In this document: piece after piece, positions 54,589 to 63,913 of the stretch
Position numbering within the stretch: the stretch's first letter is position 1
Layout of the letters: every line of letters starts with the position of its first letter
Source: Boesenbergia rotunda
Lineage: Eukaryota > Streptophyta > Magnoliopsida > Zingiberales > Zingiberaceae
Length of the DNA: 64,000 bases
NCBI GenBank assembly: GCA_024364735.1
Contig: JAGFNQ010002298.1
Location: forward strand, 213,082-277,081
Direction of reading: 5' to 3'
Made by a program: the position numbers and the translations under genes
The notes under the pieces: model-generated
The model's input: the letters and a program-made list of their open reading frames with translations, nothing else
What the model was told of the DNA's origin: nothing
The model's database searches: none

Positions 54589-56024
54589 TGTGGGATTAGT
54601 GGCATCGATAAAAGGAGGGTGAATGTCGACTCTCGTTTTCTTTGAAATCTTGTCATTCGTTCGTCAACTTAATATCAGAGTTGTTAGTAGCACAGTGGAA
54701 TAATAAAAGTAAAAATAATAAAATAGTAGACACGCGAGATTTATTTACATGGTTCCCAACCCCCCAGATTCAGTAAGTCCAAGGCTTATGTACTCCACGT
54801 GAGTACACTAATGGTCTCCTTTCTGAAATTTCCAGAGGCGGAGAAACCCGTCTTACAGTTTGATTTTACAAGCATAAATAAATGAAATTAAGTACAACTT
54901 GTAAATAAAAGCAAACCAACAGAAATAAAGATCTGGCCAATCCGGAAGTCCAAAGTGCAACGTACTTCCTCCTGAAGCCTCCTTGGTCGTAGAGCTTTGT
55001 CTTAGCGATTTTGCTTCGTAGAGAATGAGTCGTAGAATAATGGAATTGATGTCCTGAATCTTTGGCTCGAATCCCTATATATATAAGTCATTTAGTTGCC
55101 AAGTGTCTATAGGGGTGCCCTCAATATCATTCAATCTGATCCGCTTTGGCGCGCACATCGCGGGGATAAGAATAGTATTGAGGCCACCCTTAACCTTGAG
55201 GGCGCCCCATGCCTTTGAGGGCTCCCTCAAGGGTCATGGGGGTGCCCGGGTGCTTTAGGGGCTCCTGGGAGACCCTGACCAGGGGTTTGTTCTTTTGTGT
55301 TTGTTCTCCCATCTTGCGTCCAACTCCAGGTTCCTACAAGATAAACAAACACAAGATAAACAAACAATCCTGAGCCATAGTTCTATAATTATACCTGACC
55401 TTCTAGGCTTTGCTTAGAGTCAACTCTCCAAGAATTTACTACCTAAGGTCAACTCCTTAGGGTTTCCAAATGTCTAGCCTCACACACTAGGATTTTACCT
55501 TATCTGGCTTCACTCACCAGGATTTTTACCTAGCTTCACTCACCAAGATTTCATGCCTGATCCTCGACCAGGACTTCAGTGCCCAACCCTCAGCCAGGTG
55601 ATCGTGCCCAATTCCTGAACTAGGACTTCGGTGCCCAACCCTTAGCCAGGTTTTGGTGCCTTGACAATGACTTCTTTGTTAGTCATCTGATCCTAACTAG
55701 ACTTCTTTCTGCCAAACATCAGGTTCTGTTTGGCATAGTCCTTGGTCTAATCGACTAGATTTAGGTTTGGTCATCCTGTCAAACATTAAGTCCTATTTGA
55801 CTTAACCCTTGGTCAAACTGACCAACCCTGGGTGCTAATCACTCTGCCAAACATCAGGTCTGTTTGGCTAACCCTTTAATTAAGCTGATCAAACCTGGGT
55901 TTTACCCTACCAAACATCAAGTCATTTGGCTTAACCCTTGATCAGATTGACCAGACCTTCGTATATTGTCAAACATTAAAACACTAGAGGTTGATTGTTC
56001 TTGTCTGATTCTTTTTGCACCACA
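54589..56024 (-). mobile_element. S3 5' LTR
   Basis: On the minus strand it starts TGTGGTGCAAAAAG at 56024 and ends ATCCCACA at 54589; about 1.44 kb. It matches the S1 LTR in the GACGGGTTTCTCCGCCTC, AAGGAGACCATTAG and GTAAATAAATC blocks. TATA box TATATATATAG (about 55075-55086), GGGCGCC/GGGTGCC words at 55110-55260. U3 holds about six 50-60 bp units (TGCCAAACATCAGG, TTGGCTTAACCCTTG; 55700-55985). The right flank is TGAAA. No 3' LTR is found. Confidence 0.75.
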
Positions 56025-56037
56025 TGAAACTCCTGCT

Positions 56038-56401
56038 CTAAGTCACTGTACTAATACAGGGGAAATTCATATTGATCAATTTTATATCATCATCTTGGAA
56101 TTCTAGTACACTTGTACTGGGTTGTAATTTATCTGCAATTCGTATTTCATGATCTTGCTTCTCACTCCAGATTGGCTCAAAGTATTTAACAAGTCTTATA
56201 AAAGAATTCAGACAGTCATTTTCTAGATTACATGCTTCTTCATTTAAATCAAATGTTAAATTTCTTGTAATTCTATTACCCCTATACTCGGAAGACAATG
56301 GAATATTAGTACTAGATATTTCTGCTCTATTCCGCATGACAACATTCTCATCAAGTATATTTCATATCTCTGAGAGAATTTCGCCAACAACATTATCATC
56401 C
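56038..56401 (-). pseudogene. Possible terminal exon of an unidentified gene
   Basis: The acceptor TTATTTTACAG (complement of 56402-56412) leads into DDNVVGEILSEI, a TGA, then NILDENVVMRNRAEI. A 99-codon open stretch with TFDLNEEACNLEND and FIRLVKYFEPIWSEK ends at TAG (56038-56040). I do not recognise the family. The single TGA suggests a pseudogene or sequencing error. The S3 LTR starts 14 bp beyond the stop. Confidence 0.35.
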
Positions 56402-57120
56402 CTGTAAAATAAATTATAATTAAATTTGGCAAAGTTTCAAATTTATAATCAAGTGTTTTAGTAATTCAAAAAACAAGCAACCATCGATACAGATCTAATA
56501 TCAGGCCCTCCTCAGGCCTGATATAAGATGATATTAGACCCACGGTGTGCCTGATATGGTATGATATTAGGCTCGAGGTCATTTTCAAGCATGAATTTAT
56601 CATAAGGTCAAACAAATTATGAGAACCCTATTTATGTAATGCATGACACCGTTAGAGTCCTTCTCCTAACTAATAATTAGTAGGAAGAGTTATTCATGGG
56701 CAAAACTAGGTCTGATACATACCATATCAAAGCAGAACATGGTCTAGTAGAAATAAACCCTACAAGAACCCTTATACTATTTCTTTTCATCGTATACACA
56801 AATTTTAAGTACCCAAATGATACGTACATTACTAAATTCCTTCTACCAAACACATTATTGCTTGAAATTTCTCCTTCAACACCTATCTTCTTCGACGACT
56901 CTTTGAAGTCACCTCTAGAATATACTCCAGCTTTCAACTCCCTCTTTTGCAATCGCAGCAAAATACAGTAAAAGGTTCATGATGAGTCGAGTTATGCAAG
57001 ACAGAAGGAGATATATATGGTGAGAAAAAGGAGAATACCTGTATCTAAACCATAATCTCTTATTTTAAAATTAAAATTTTGAAAAAATGATTTGGATGCC
57101 TCAAGCATCTAACTGAGAAA
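56402..57120 (-). other. Intron-like and unassigned sequence
   Basis: A possible upstream exon on the minus strand (about 56858-56948: RELKAGVYSRGDFKESSKK, donor TTTG|GTAGAAGG) could belong with the exon at 56038-56401. A short inverted repeat (TATCAGGCC/GGCCTGATA) lies at about 56498-56523. Otherwise no feature seen. Confidence 0.25.
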
Positions 57121-57126
57121 GGGAGT

Positions 57127-57149
57127 TATATATATATATATATATATAA
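57127..57149. repeat. (TA)n microsatellite
   Basis: About 11 TA units. Others lie at 57211-57219, 57838-57890, 58202-58223 and 58642-58665; they bound the three GC-rich units. Confidence 0.9.
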
Positions 57150-57273
57150 TAGATCTTTCCAAATGTCGAACTAATAAGTAACTACTCACCAATAGCACAC
57201 TATTATATTTATATATATAGAGGAGTGATCTCCCGCACGACAAAAGATGCGGGCCCATGCTCGGACCGCCCTT

Positions 57274-57299
57274 CCTGATCGGTCACGTGACCGATCAGG
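57274..57299. repeat. 26-bp perfect palindrome
   Basis: CCTGATCGGTCAC followed by its exact reverse complement. It is the clearest of many GATCGGTC/GACCGATC pairs in this region. Confidence 0.95.
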
Positions 57300-57309
57300 C
57301 ACTCTCCGA

Positions 57310-57700
57310 GGGGCTTGCTGACCAACGGCGGTCTCCGGCGTGCCCCCGAATACCATACTATAACCAAGTGGGATTGGTGATCCGTCGGGGCTTGCTGACC
57401 AACGGCGGGCTTCGGCCGGCGCCCCGAACACCATACTATAAGCAAGAGGGATTGGTGAACCCGTCGGGACTTGCTGACCAACGGCGGCCTCCGGCCGGCG
57501 GCCCAAACACCATACTATAACCAAGAGGGATTGGTGAACCCGTCGGGGCTTGCTGACCAACGGCGGCCTCCATCCGCCGCCCCGAATACCATACTATAAC
57601 CAAGAGGGATTGGTGAACCCGTCGGGGCTTGCTAACCAACGGCGGCCTCCGCCGGCGCCCCGAACACAATACTATAACCAAGAGGGATTGGTGAACCCGT
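57310..57700. repeat. Five tandem 78-bp repeats inside unit 1
   Basis: Each contains TGCTGACCAACGGCGG, CGAA(C/T)ACCATACTATAAC and GGATTGGTGA. Parts of the unit (CCAACGGCGGCC, CGAACAAAACTATAAC) reappear in units 2 and 3. Open frames here are repeat artefacts. Confidence 0.85.
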
Positions 57701-57837
57701 CAGGCTAGTCGCACCCTCCGCCCGTCAGCAGTCACCGGCTCGCCGCCCTCGGAGAGTGCCTGATCGGTCACAGGACCGATCAGGAAAATCGGTCACGCAC
57801 GGGCGCGCGTCTTTTGTCGCGCGGGAGATCAAACCCG

Positions 57838-57890
<53 letters not shown>
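57838..57890. repeat. (TA)n between units 1 and 2
   Basis: About 26 TA units with one T interruption. Confidence 0.9.
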
Positions 57891-58201
57891 GACTGATCAG
57901 GTGCAGACTGCGGGGTGCGGACCGCGTGCGGATGACCGATCAGGGACTTCCCGGATCGGTCAAGCACGGCGTTGCGTCCAGTGTCGATCGGACACCATCG
58001 GCGGCCTTCGGCCGCCGCCCCCGAACAAAACTATAACCCAGGGGGTGCGATGACCGGGGGTACGGTGAACCCGTCGGGGTACGATGAACCAGTCGAGTAC
58101 GCTCCGAGCCCCTCGATGACCGATCTGATCGGTCACCGTGACCGATCAGGTGTTGTCGCGCACGCGGTCCGTAGAGAACGGTCCGCACCTTATCAAAATC
58201 C
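57891..58201. mobile_element. GC-rich inverted-repeat unit 2
   Basis: Ends are imperfect inverted repeats of about 45 bp (GGTGCGGACCGCGTGCG at left, complement of CGCACGCGGTCCG and GGTCCGCACC at right). Internal TGATCGGTCACCGTGACCG near-palindrome and one CCAACGGCGG-type core. Flanked on both sides by (TA)n. No coding sequence. Confidence 0.5.
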
Positions 58202-58223
58202 TATATATATATATATATATATA

Positions 58224-58641
58224 GGAAGATGTGGGACAGCGTGTGACGCGTGCAGACTGGCGCCTGATCGGTCACCAGGCCGATCAGGCAAGTGCCTGAT
58301 CGTCTAGACCGATCAGGCACACTACCTGCAACTTCTCGACACCAACGGCGGCCTTCGGCCGCCGCCCCGAACAAAACTATAACTCAGGGGGTGCGATGAA
58401 CCTAGGGGGGGGGGGGACGCTGGTGGGGCGAAGGCACACGACTGCGACTTCTCGACACCAACGGCGGCCTCGCCGCGCCCCGAACGAAACTATAACCCAG
58501 GGGGGTGCGATGAACCCTAGGGGGTAGGGGTGAACCCGTCGGGGACGCTCCCGAGCCTCCGGTGGCGGATCAGACACCTGCCTGATCGGTCTGGTGACCA
58601 ATCAGGTGCCAGTCCGCACGCGGTCCGTAGCAGATCAATTC
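58224..58641. mobile_element. GC-rich inverted-repeat unit 3
   Basis: Ends pair GCGTGCAGACTGGCGCCTGA with GCGTGCGGACTGGCACCTGA on the opposite strand, about 45 bp in all, each continuing into a GATCGGTC/GACCGATC pair. Two CCAACGGCGGCC...ACTATAAC cores lie inside. Flanked by (TA)n. Confidence 0.55.
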
Positions 58642-58665
58642 TATATATATATATATATATATATA
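58642..58665. repeat. (TA)n upstream of the FAR1-like gene
   Basis: About 11 TA units. Beyond it a small hairpin GACCTGCC/GGCAGGTC lies at about 58709-58731. Confidence 0.85.
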
Positions 58666-58759
58666 CAGGGAAGCTCTCCTGCGGAATGGTTTTGCATGAC
58701 TCGTGCGGACCTGCCCTCGTGGCAGGTCTGCCTGGCACGGGGAGGAATTAAAAAAGACG

Positions 58760-59178
58760 CTGGCCGAAATTTTCAAGCGACCGCGAACGAAGCCCTAAAT
58801 CCCTCCCTCGCCGTTTCGCACGACTCCTTTCTTCTCGCCGAACGATCAAAGCCGCACCAGCCTCCCTCATCGTCTTCGCGCTGAACGACCGAAGCCGGGG
58901 CTCCCTCCCTCTCTGCCTCCTCCTCCCCGTGCCGCGAAGTTCCTTCTCATCTTCGGTCTCAGGCGAAGCCCTAACTCTCAGTCGAAGCCCTAACTCCCTC
59001 CCTCCCTGCCTCCTCCTGCCCATGCCGCCCTCGCTGCCTCCTCCCCATGCCGCGAAGTTCCTTCTTAGGCGAAGCCCTAACTCTCAGCCGAAGCTAGGGT
59101 TTTAGTACAAAAGACGCTGCTTCGGCTTCCCCGTGGCGCCCTCGCTCCCTTGCCGCAACGAAGCTGTAAAAACCGTAA
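58760..59178 (+). other. Putative 5' UTR exon of the FAR1-like gene
   Basis: GC- and CT-rich leader with repeated GCGAAGCCCTAACTCTCAG and CTCCCTCCCTC blocks (a roughly 110-bp duplication in 58880-59095). It ends AAAACC|GTAAGTTTC at 59178. The start is not defined. Confidence 0.4.
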
Positions 59179-59681
59179 GTTTCTGTGTTTTTGATTGCTA
59201 GGGCTTCATAAGTTTCTGTGTTAAGACAGAAACTAGGGTGTATTAGTGTAATCCCTGACTGCTAGGAGTTGAGTTGCCGAAGTTAAAATTCTTATTAAGT
59301 GTGATAGTGTTGGAGACTTTCATCGAGTTCAATTGAGGAATAACATCCATGTAGTTTATCCTAAATGCTTGAGACTCTGTATTTGTTTTAGCAATCCTGA
59401 TACACTTGTTAGCATGCTTTATGTAAAATCTGTATTTAAGCAATCTTGATACAGCTTCTTGTGTTATGAATAATCTGTATTTGTTTTATGTAAAATCCTG
59501 ATAGCTTGTTTTTTGTTATATGAGCTATGTTTCATTTTATGCTTCATTTTAGGTAATCCTATTTTTTTGTTAAGAAATTATTTATTAAGAATTCTTGATA
59601 TTTTGTTATTCTTTCCTTTTAGTCTTGATTCTTGATTTTCTAATTTGTTGGAACTATGTTGTACCTGCAATTTCTATTTAG
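59179..59681 (+). other. Putative 5' UTR intron
   Basis: GTAAGTTTCTG at the donor and TTTCTATTTAG at the acceptor; T-rich throughout (about 503 bp). The first ATG of the protein lies 12 bp into the next exon. Confidence 0.5.
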
Positions 59682-61830
59682 GGCGTCTAGAAATGGAAGG
59701 GCAAAGAGTTGATGATCAGGACTATATTCCTCAAGTTGCAGATCATCGAAAACCAAAAATTGGAATGGAATTTACATCACTAGATGAGGCATATTCATTC
59801 TATAATCAATATGCACGAGAAGCTGAATTTAGTTCAAGGATCCATACGAGCAAGAAAAATAAGATAACAAATGAAGTGACTTGGAAACAATTTGTATGCT
59901 TTAAAGAAGGGCATGAAAAAACTGATCAAGTGATAAGGGAAAGAGCACGTGGTGCAGTTAGAACAGGTTGTAAGTCCAATATTGCATTTGTCAAGAAACA
60001 GACTGGACCTAATTGGGTTGTCAGTAACTTCATAGAAACTCATAATCATCCACTTTCGACTCCATCAAAGGTGCATTTGCTACGCTCGCATCGTAATATT
60101 TCAACAGCAAAAAAAATATTGACAAAATAATTTTCAGAGGCAAATGTACCTACTTGTCAACAAATACGCTTATTGGAGATAGAGCATGGGGTGCCTGAGG
60201 GGGTTGGTTGCACAGAAAAAGATATTAGAAATTTAGAAAGAAATCTAAGAGAAGAACAAAAGGGTATTGATGCTGAAACATTAATTGAGTTTTTTATATC
60301 TGAGCAAGAGAAGAATTCATCTTTTTTCTTTGATTATGAGACTGATTCAGATAACAGATTTACTAAGTGTTTTTGGGCTGATCATATATCAAGGAGAGCA
60401 TACAGTGTATTTGATGATATAGTTGTATTTGATATGACATATAACACTAACAAATATGGTTTGATCTTCGCACCATTTGTAGGAGTTAATCATCATCATC
60501 AGACAATTCTTTTTGGTTGTGGGTTTCTAAGTGACGAGAAAACTGATTCTTTTGTTTGGTTACTTAACAAGTTTATAGAAGTCATGCCTACAGGTCCACC
60601 AAACGTTATCATCACTGATCAGAATCCTGCTATGACAAAAGCCATTGCACAAGTTTTTCCTCACACAGTGCATAGATATTGTTTATGGCACATACTGAAT
60701 AAATTTTCAGAAAAATTACCCCCTTTGACTTTTCGAAATCACTATCAAAGCATAAAGAATGTCATTGTAAATTCTACCACACCTAATGATTTTGAAAAGT
60801 CATGGGAAGAGACTATCAAGCGTGCTAATTTGGAGAATAATGATTGGTTGTCCTTGATGTATGAATTGCGACACAGATGGGCAGTCTATTTTAGTTCTAT
60901 ATTTTGTGCTGGAATGTCAAGTAGTCAAAGATCTGAAGGTTCACATGCTTTTTTCAAGAGATATGTCTCAAATAAGAATTCATTGATGGATTTTATCACT
61001 CGTTTTAATAGAGCACTGAGACATCAAAGACATAATGAATTAGTTGCAGATCATATTGATATGAATGAGCAACCCAAGACTATGACAACATGGCCAATGG
61101 AAACCCAAATGGTTAAGTTGTACACTAAAAAAAATGGATAGAGTTTCAAAGTGAAATGAACGAGAGTCATAGTTATTATGTGCAACAGGCATTTACAGGA
61201 GTTGACTCAGTGGTTTATAATGTGATGAAATTTCAAAATTCTTCTTCCTCCAAACCAAGGGTACTCACACATGACAAACAAAGGGATTATATTTCATGTA
61301 GCTGCACAAAATTTGAGATTGAGGGTATTCCATGTAGGCATATGTTAACTTTTTTTCACATAAACCAAATGTTTCATTTGCCTAATACATATATATTGAA
61401 ACGATGGACACGAGATGCAAAAGTTGGAGCAATATATGATTTAGGAGAGCCAAATTTGAGGGAGGATTCAGATCCAGAAAGGTTGTTGATGTCGAGACAC
61501 TCAAAGTTATCCTATAAAGCTTCAGTATTAATTGATGATGCCTCTTTAACTAATGAGGGGGATAAACTTCGTGGATGAACAATTTGATTGTATCTATAAG
61601 AAAATTCAGGAGATGAACATTAATAGATCATGCCTTGATAAAAGTGAAAGGAGGAAATCTATGGATGAGAGACTTGGTATTATTGATCCTTCTTCGGTAA
61701 GAACAAAAGGATGTGGCAAGAGACTGAAATCATCGAAGGAGAAATTAGGATCAAATTCTAGGCTATGTCGTGGATGCGGACATCGAGGAGTGTCACATGA
61801 CAAACGTAACTGTCCAATTTTACAGCAACG

Positions 61831-61930
61831 GTATGTGTGCAATACGAATTCATATCCATTATATTTTTACTTGTAAATACAAACATCTTCTAATTACATT
61901 TTGTAAATATGTGGATGTGTTAATTATCAG
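61831..61930 (+). other. Intron 1 in the FAR1-like coding region
   Basis: CAACG|GTATGTG to TAATTATCAG; 100 bp. Splits a codon after its second base; the frame continues IEDGDHNSVDTYEPD. Confidence 0.6.
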
Positions 61931-61995
61931 ATCGATTGAAGATGGTGATCATAACAGTGTTGACACATATGAACCAGATTTGGCATCTGTATCAG

Positions 61996-62077
61996 GTACT
62001 GTCATAATTTTAATTTATCAATTTATAGTCGTTCATTGTTACAGGTTTGACAATAATAATTATTTTTATTGTTGCAG
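61996..62077 (+). other. Intron 2 in the FAR1-like coding region
   Basis: ATCAG|GTACTGTC to TTATTGTTGCAG; 82 bp, T-rich. The next exon gives six residues and TAG (62095-62097). Confidence 0.6.
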
Positions 62078-62097
62078 GTTCTAACAACATGCGCTAG

Positions 62098-62885
62098 GAT
62101 GATTGGTATTATCTATGGTTGGTATTGCTGTTTGATATTGCTACTGTCGATATTGTTTTTTGCAAGTGACCAAGTATGGTCAACTTATGAGCAAACTTGT
62201 ATTGTAATATTTGTGCTACTGTCGATATTGTTTTTGATTGCAATGGCAGTGAAGGTTTGTATTAGCGTATTAGTGTTTGTTTTTTAATGAGATTTGTGCT
62301 GCTGTTTGATATTGCTACTGTCGATTTGGAATCCTAAATGCATGACGTGGAGTTTTTTAATTTCTTCTTGCTGTATTCCTATGAATTTTAATGAGATAAA
62401 TTTTATCTTCCTGTAGGTTCACAAGGACTGCCTTCAAAGGACTGCCTTCAAAGCCAGCCGTCGTGCCTATGAAAGAGTTTAATGAGTTTGATGTTGCGAC
62501 GTCCATGTGAAAGAGTCTGATGGCTTTTCTATGAAACTATCTTAGCGGATGAATTGTTGTTGTTTGTAAATGTTTGTATGCTTCGGATGGCTTTTCCATG
62601 AAACTGCGCATTTGTTTGTATTCTGTCACATTTACTATCTTAGCAAACTTGTATTCTGGCACATTTGCTTGTAATTCCAAGTCAATTTGTATTTCAGTAC
62701 AGAAACTGCGCCACGCTTCTAAAATCATTTATGAAAGTTTCTTAATTTTTATTAATTCTCTTAAAAATCTATCTTTTATCTCCACTATATCATTTTGATT
62801 TACCCTAAAGCATCATAAACATCCCAGATATTGTTGTTGTACAAATATTTGCAATTGTTGTAGAATGGTGGAGGAGGATGAGAAA
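62098..62885 (+). other. 3' region of the FAR1-like gene
   Basis: No coding frame. Three copies of TGCTACTGTCGATATTG-like words (62126-62330), a duplicated GGACTGCCTTCAAA (62425-62455) and repeated ATGGCTTTTC(C/T)ATGAAACT (62520, 62587). Probably 3' UTR and decayed sequence. Confidence 0.4.
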
Positions 62886-63230
62886 CCGATCTTATGGAGG
62901 TATTCTGAACGGTCTGGTGACCAATCCAGGCTGTTTGATCGGTCACCAGACCGATCCAGAAAGAAACAGAATGTTTTCTGATGTTCTGATCGGTCAACAG
63001 ACCGATCCATGATGTTTGATCGGTCACCAGACCGATCCAGAAAGAAACAGAATGTTTTCTGATGTTCAATCGGTCAACTGACCGATCCAGAAAGAAATAG
63101 AAGGTTTTACCGATCAGAACAGACCGATCAGGCACCCTCAGAATCCCAAGGTGACCGATCAGCAACTTGCCTGATTGGTCTAGGTGACCGATCCCTCAGC
63201 AAGTTGCTGATCGGTCACAGAGTGGCTTGA
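62886..63230. repeat. Array of GATCGGTC/GACCGATC inverted pairs
   Basis: At least eight inverted pairs, three of them GATCGGTCA(C/A)CAGACCGATC, within 50-70 bp direct repeats that also contain CAGAAAGAAACAGAATG. The same core lies in units 1-3 upstream of the FAR1-like gene and in solo LTR B. Confidence 0.8.
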
Positions 63231-63427
63231 TTAGAGAGAGTGGCTTGATTTGAGTGGTTTTGATGAGAAGGAAGAAGTCAGGCTGGTTTTTGATGTGTTT
63301 AGGCTGGAGTAATCTTTTCCTTAAATTTCCAACTCCTCTTCATCTTTTAGTAGACATTTAGTAGACATGCTTTTACTTAGTGCAGGAGTCATCATCCTCT
63401 ACAATTGTCAGCTTTAAGAATTCTCAC

Positions 63428-63567
63428 TTCCACACCAAAAGCTTTAAGAATGATCCTTCGCTCGAGACTCATTGAGGTTGGCATTGTAAGAATGAGCTTG
63501 TAACCCTTGGCAGCAGTTATGAAAGCCAATCCAATCCAATACCGCTAGTTGGCTCAATCAGGGCACT
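63428..63567 (-). pseudogene. Fragment of a cysteine synthase (O-acetylserine (thiol) lyase) exon
   Basis: On the minus strand the exon opens SALIEPTSG and then reads GLAFITAAKGYKLILTMP and TSMSLERRIILKAFGVE. This is the pyridoxal-phosphate-enzyme segment around the substrate-binding PTSGNTG loop of plant cysteine synthases. Acceptor GTGAAG| and donor |GTGAGA flank it, as for a real exon. It is damaged: NTG of the loop is missing and GGATT is repeated, shifting the frame. No other exon of the gene is seen. Confidence 0.7.
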
Positions 63568-63600
63568 CTTCACAGAGAAAAAATTGTCAGATCCTTATTT

Positions 63601-63722
63601 AATTAAAACATTTGGAGACTTAACATGATAGTAAGTAATGAAAAAAAAAGTCATTGTTTAAATTAAAACATATGTAGACTTGACAGGATGGTAAGTATGA
63701 AAAAAACACAATTCATTGTTTA
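63601..63722. repeat. Tandem duplication of about 61 bp
   Basis: AATTAAAACAT(T/A)TG(G/T)AGACTT and (G/T)CATTGTTTA frame two copies (63601-63660 and 63661-63722), about 80 % alike. Confidence 0.8.
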
Positions 63723-63913
63723 CACGATGATTTACTAACGGAATTCATACATAACATAACATGTCCAAATGGGAAATCAATGATTCATACAACAAACATC
63801 AAGTTGCAAGAAAGAGGAAGTAAAAAGGGTCAAACATAACATAAGATCAATAGATAATTTTTATGGCCAAACATAACTACAACTCAGATAAAAGTTGAAA
63901 TAACATGACATGC
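63723..63913. other. Unassigned AT-rich stretch
   Basis: Repeated ACATAACATAA-type words; no frame of note. Confidence 0.4.

Larger units (their letters stand above)
57224..57834. mobile_element. GC-rich inverted-repeat unit 1 (Micron-like, bounded by (TA)n)
   Basis: Terminal inverted repeats of about 88 bp (57224-57311 and 57747-57834) align at roughly 80 %. Both contain GATCTCCCGC, GACAAAAGA, TTCCTGATCGGTC and GACCGATCAGGCACTCTCC. Between them five 78-bp direct repeats run (TTGCTGACCAACGGCGG ... GGATTGGTGAACCCGTC, starting near 57310). No transposase is encoded. Rice 'Micron' elements are similarly bounded by (TA)n; the assignment is by analogy. Confidence 0.6.
59693..62097 (+). pseudogene. 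FAR1-RELATED SEQUENCE (FHY3/FAR1, MULE-transposase-derived) gene with three lesions
   Basis: The start is MEGQRVDDQDY. A FAR1 DNA-binding domain lies at about residues 27-122 (FTSLDEAYSFYNQYA; zinc ligands in FVCF, TGCK and THNHP). The MULE transposase domain follows with all three acids: D about 247 in VVFDMTYNTN, D about 309 in IITDQNPA, E about 415 in SEGSHAFF. The SWIM zinc finger is CSC...GIPCRH (about 536-550), and a C-terminal CRGCGHRGVSHDKRNC knuckle is at about 692-707. Exons: 59693-61830, 61931-61995, 62078-62097; introns are phase-consistent (CG|A, G|GT) and the end is GSNNMR. Length about 740 codons, normal for the family. Lesions: TAA at 60128-60130, a one-base loss in an A-run (about 61126), and a frame change in a G-run (about 61556). 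FHY3/FAR1 proteins are nuclear transcription factors; this could be a host FRS gene, a recent pseudogene, or a MULE transposase. Confidence 0.8.

Noticed and set aside
57310..57700. Regularly spaced repeats considered as a CRISPR-like array
   Set aside because: Units are contiguous 78-bp direct repeats without unique spacers, in a plant nuclear context, with no cas genes.
57186..58601. Long Arg/Pro-rich frames on both strands
   Set aside because: Products of GC-rich 78-bp tandem repeats and inverted repeats; no codon bias or domain.
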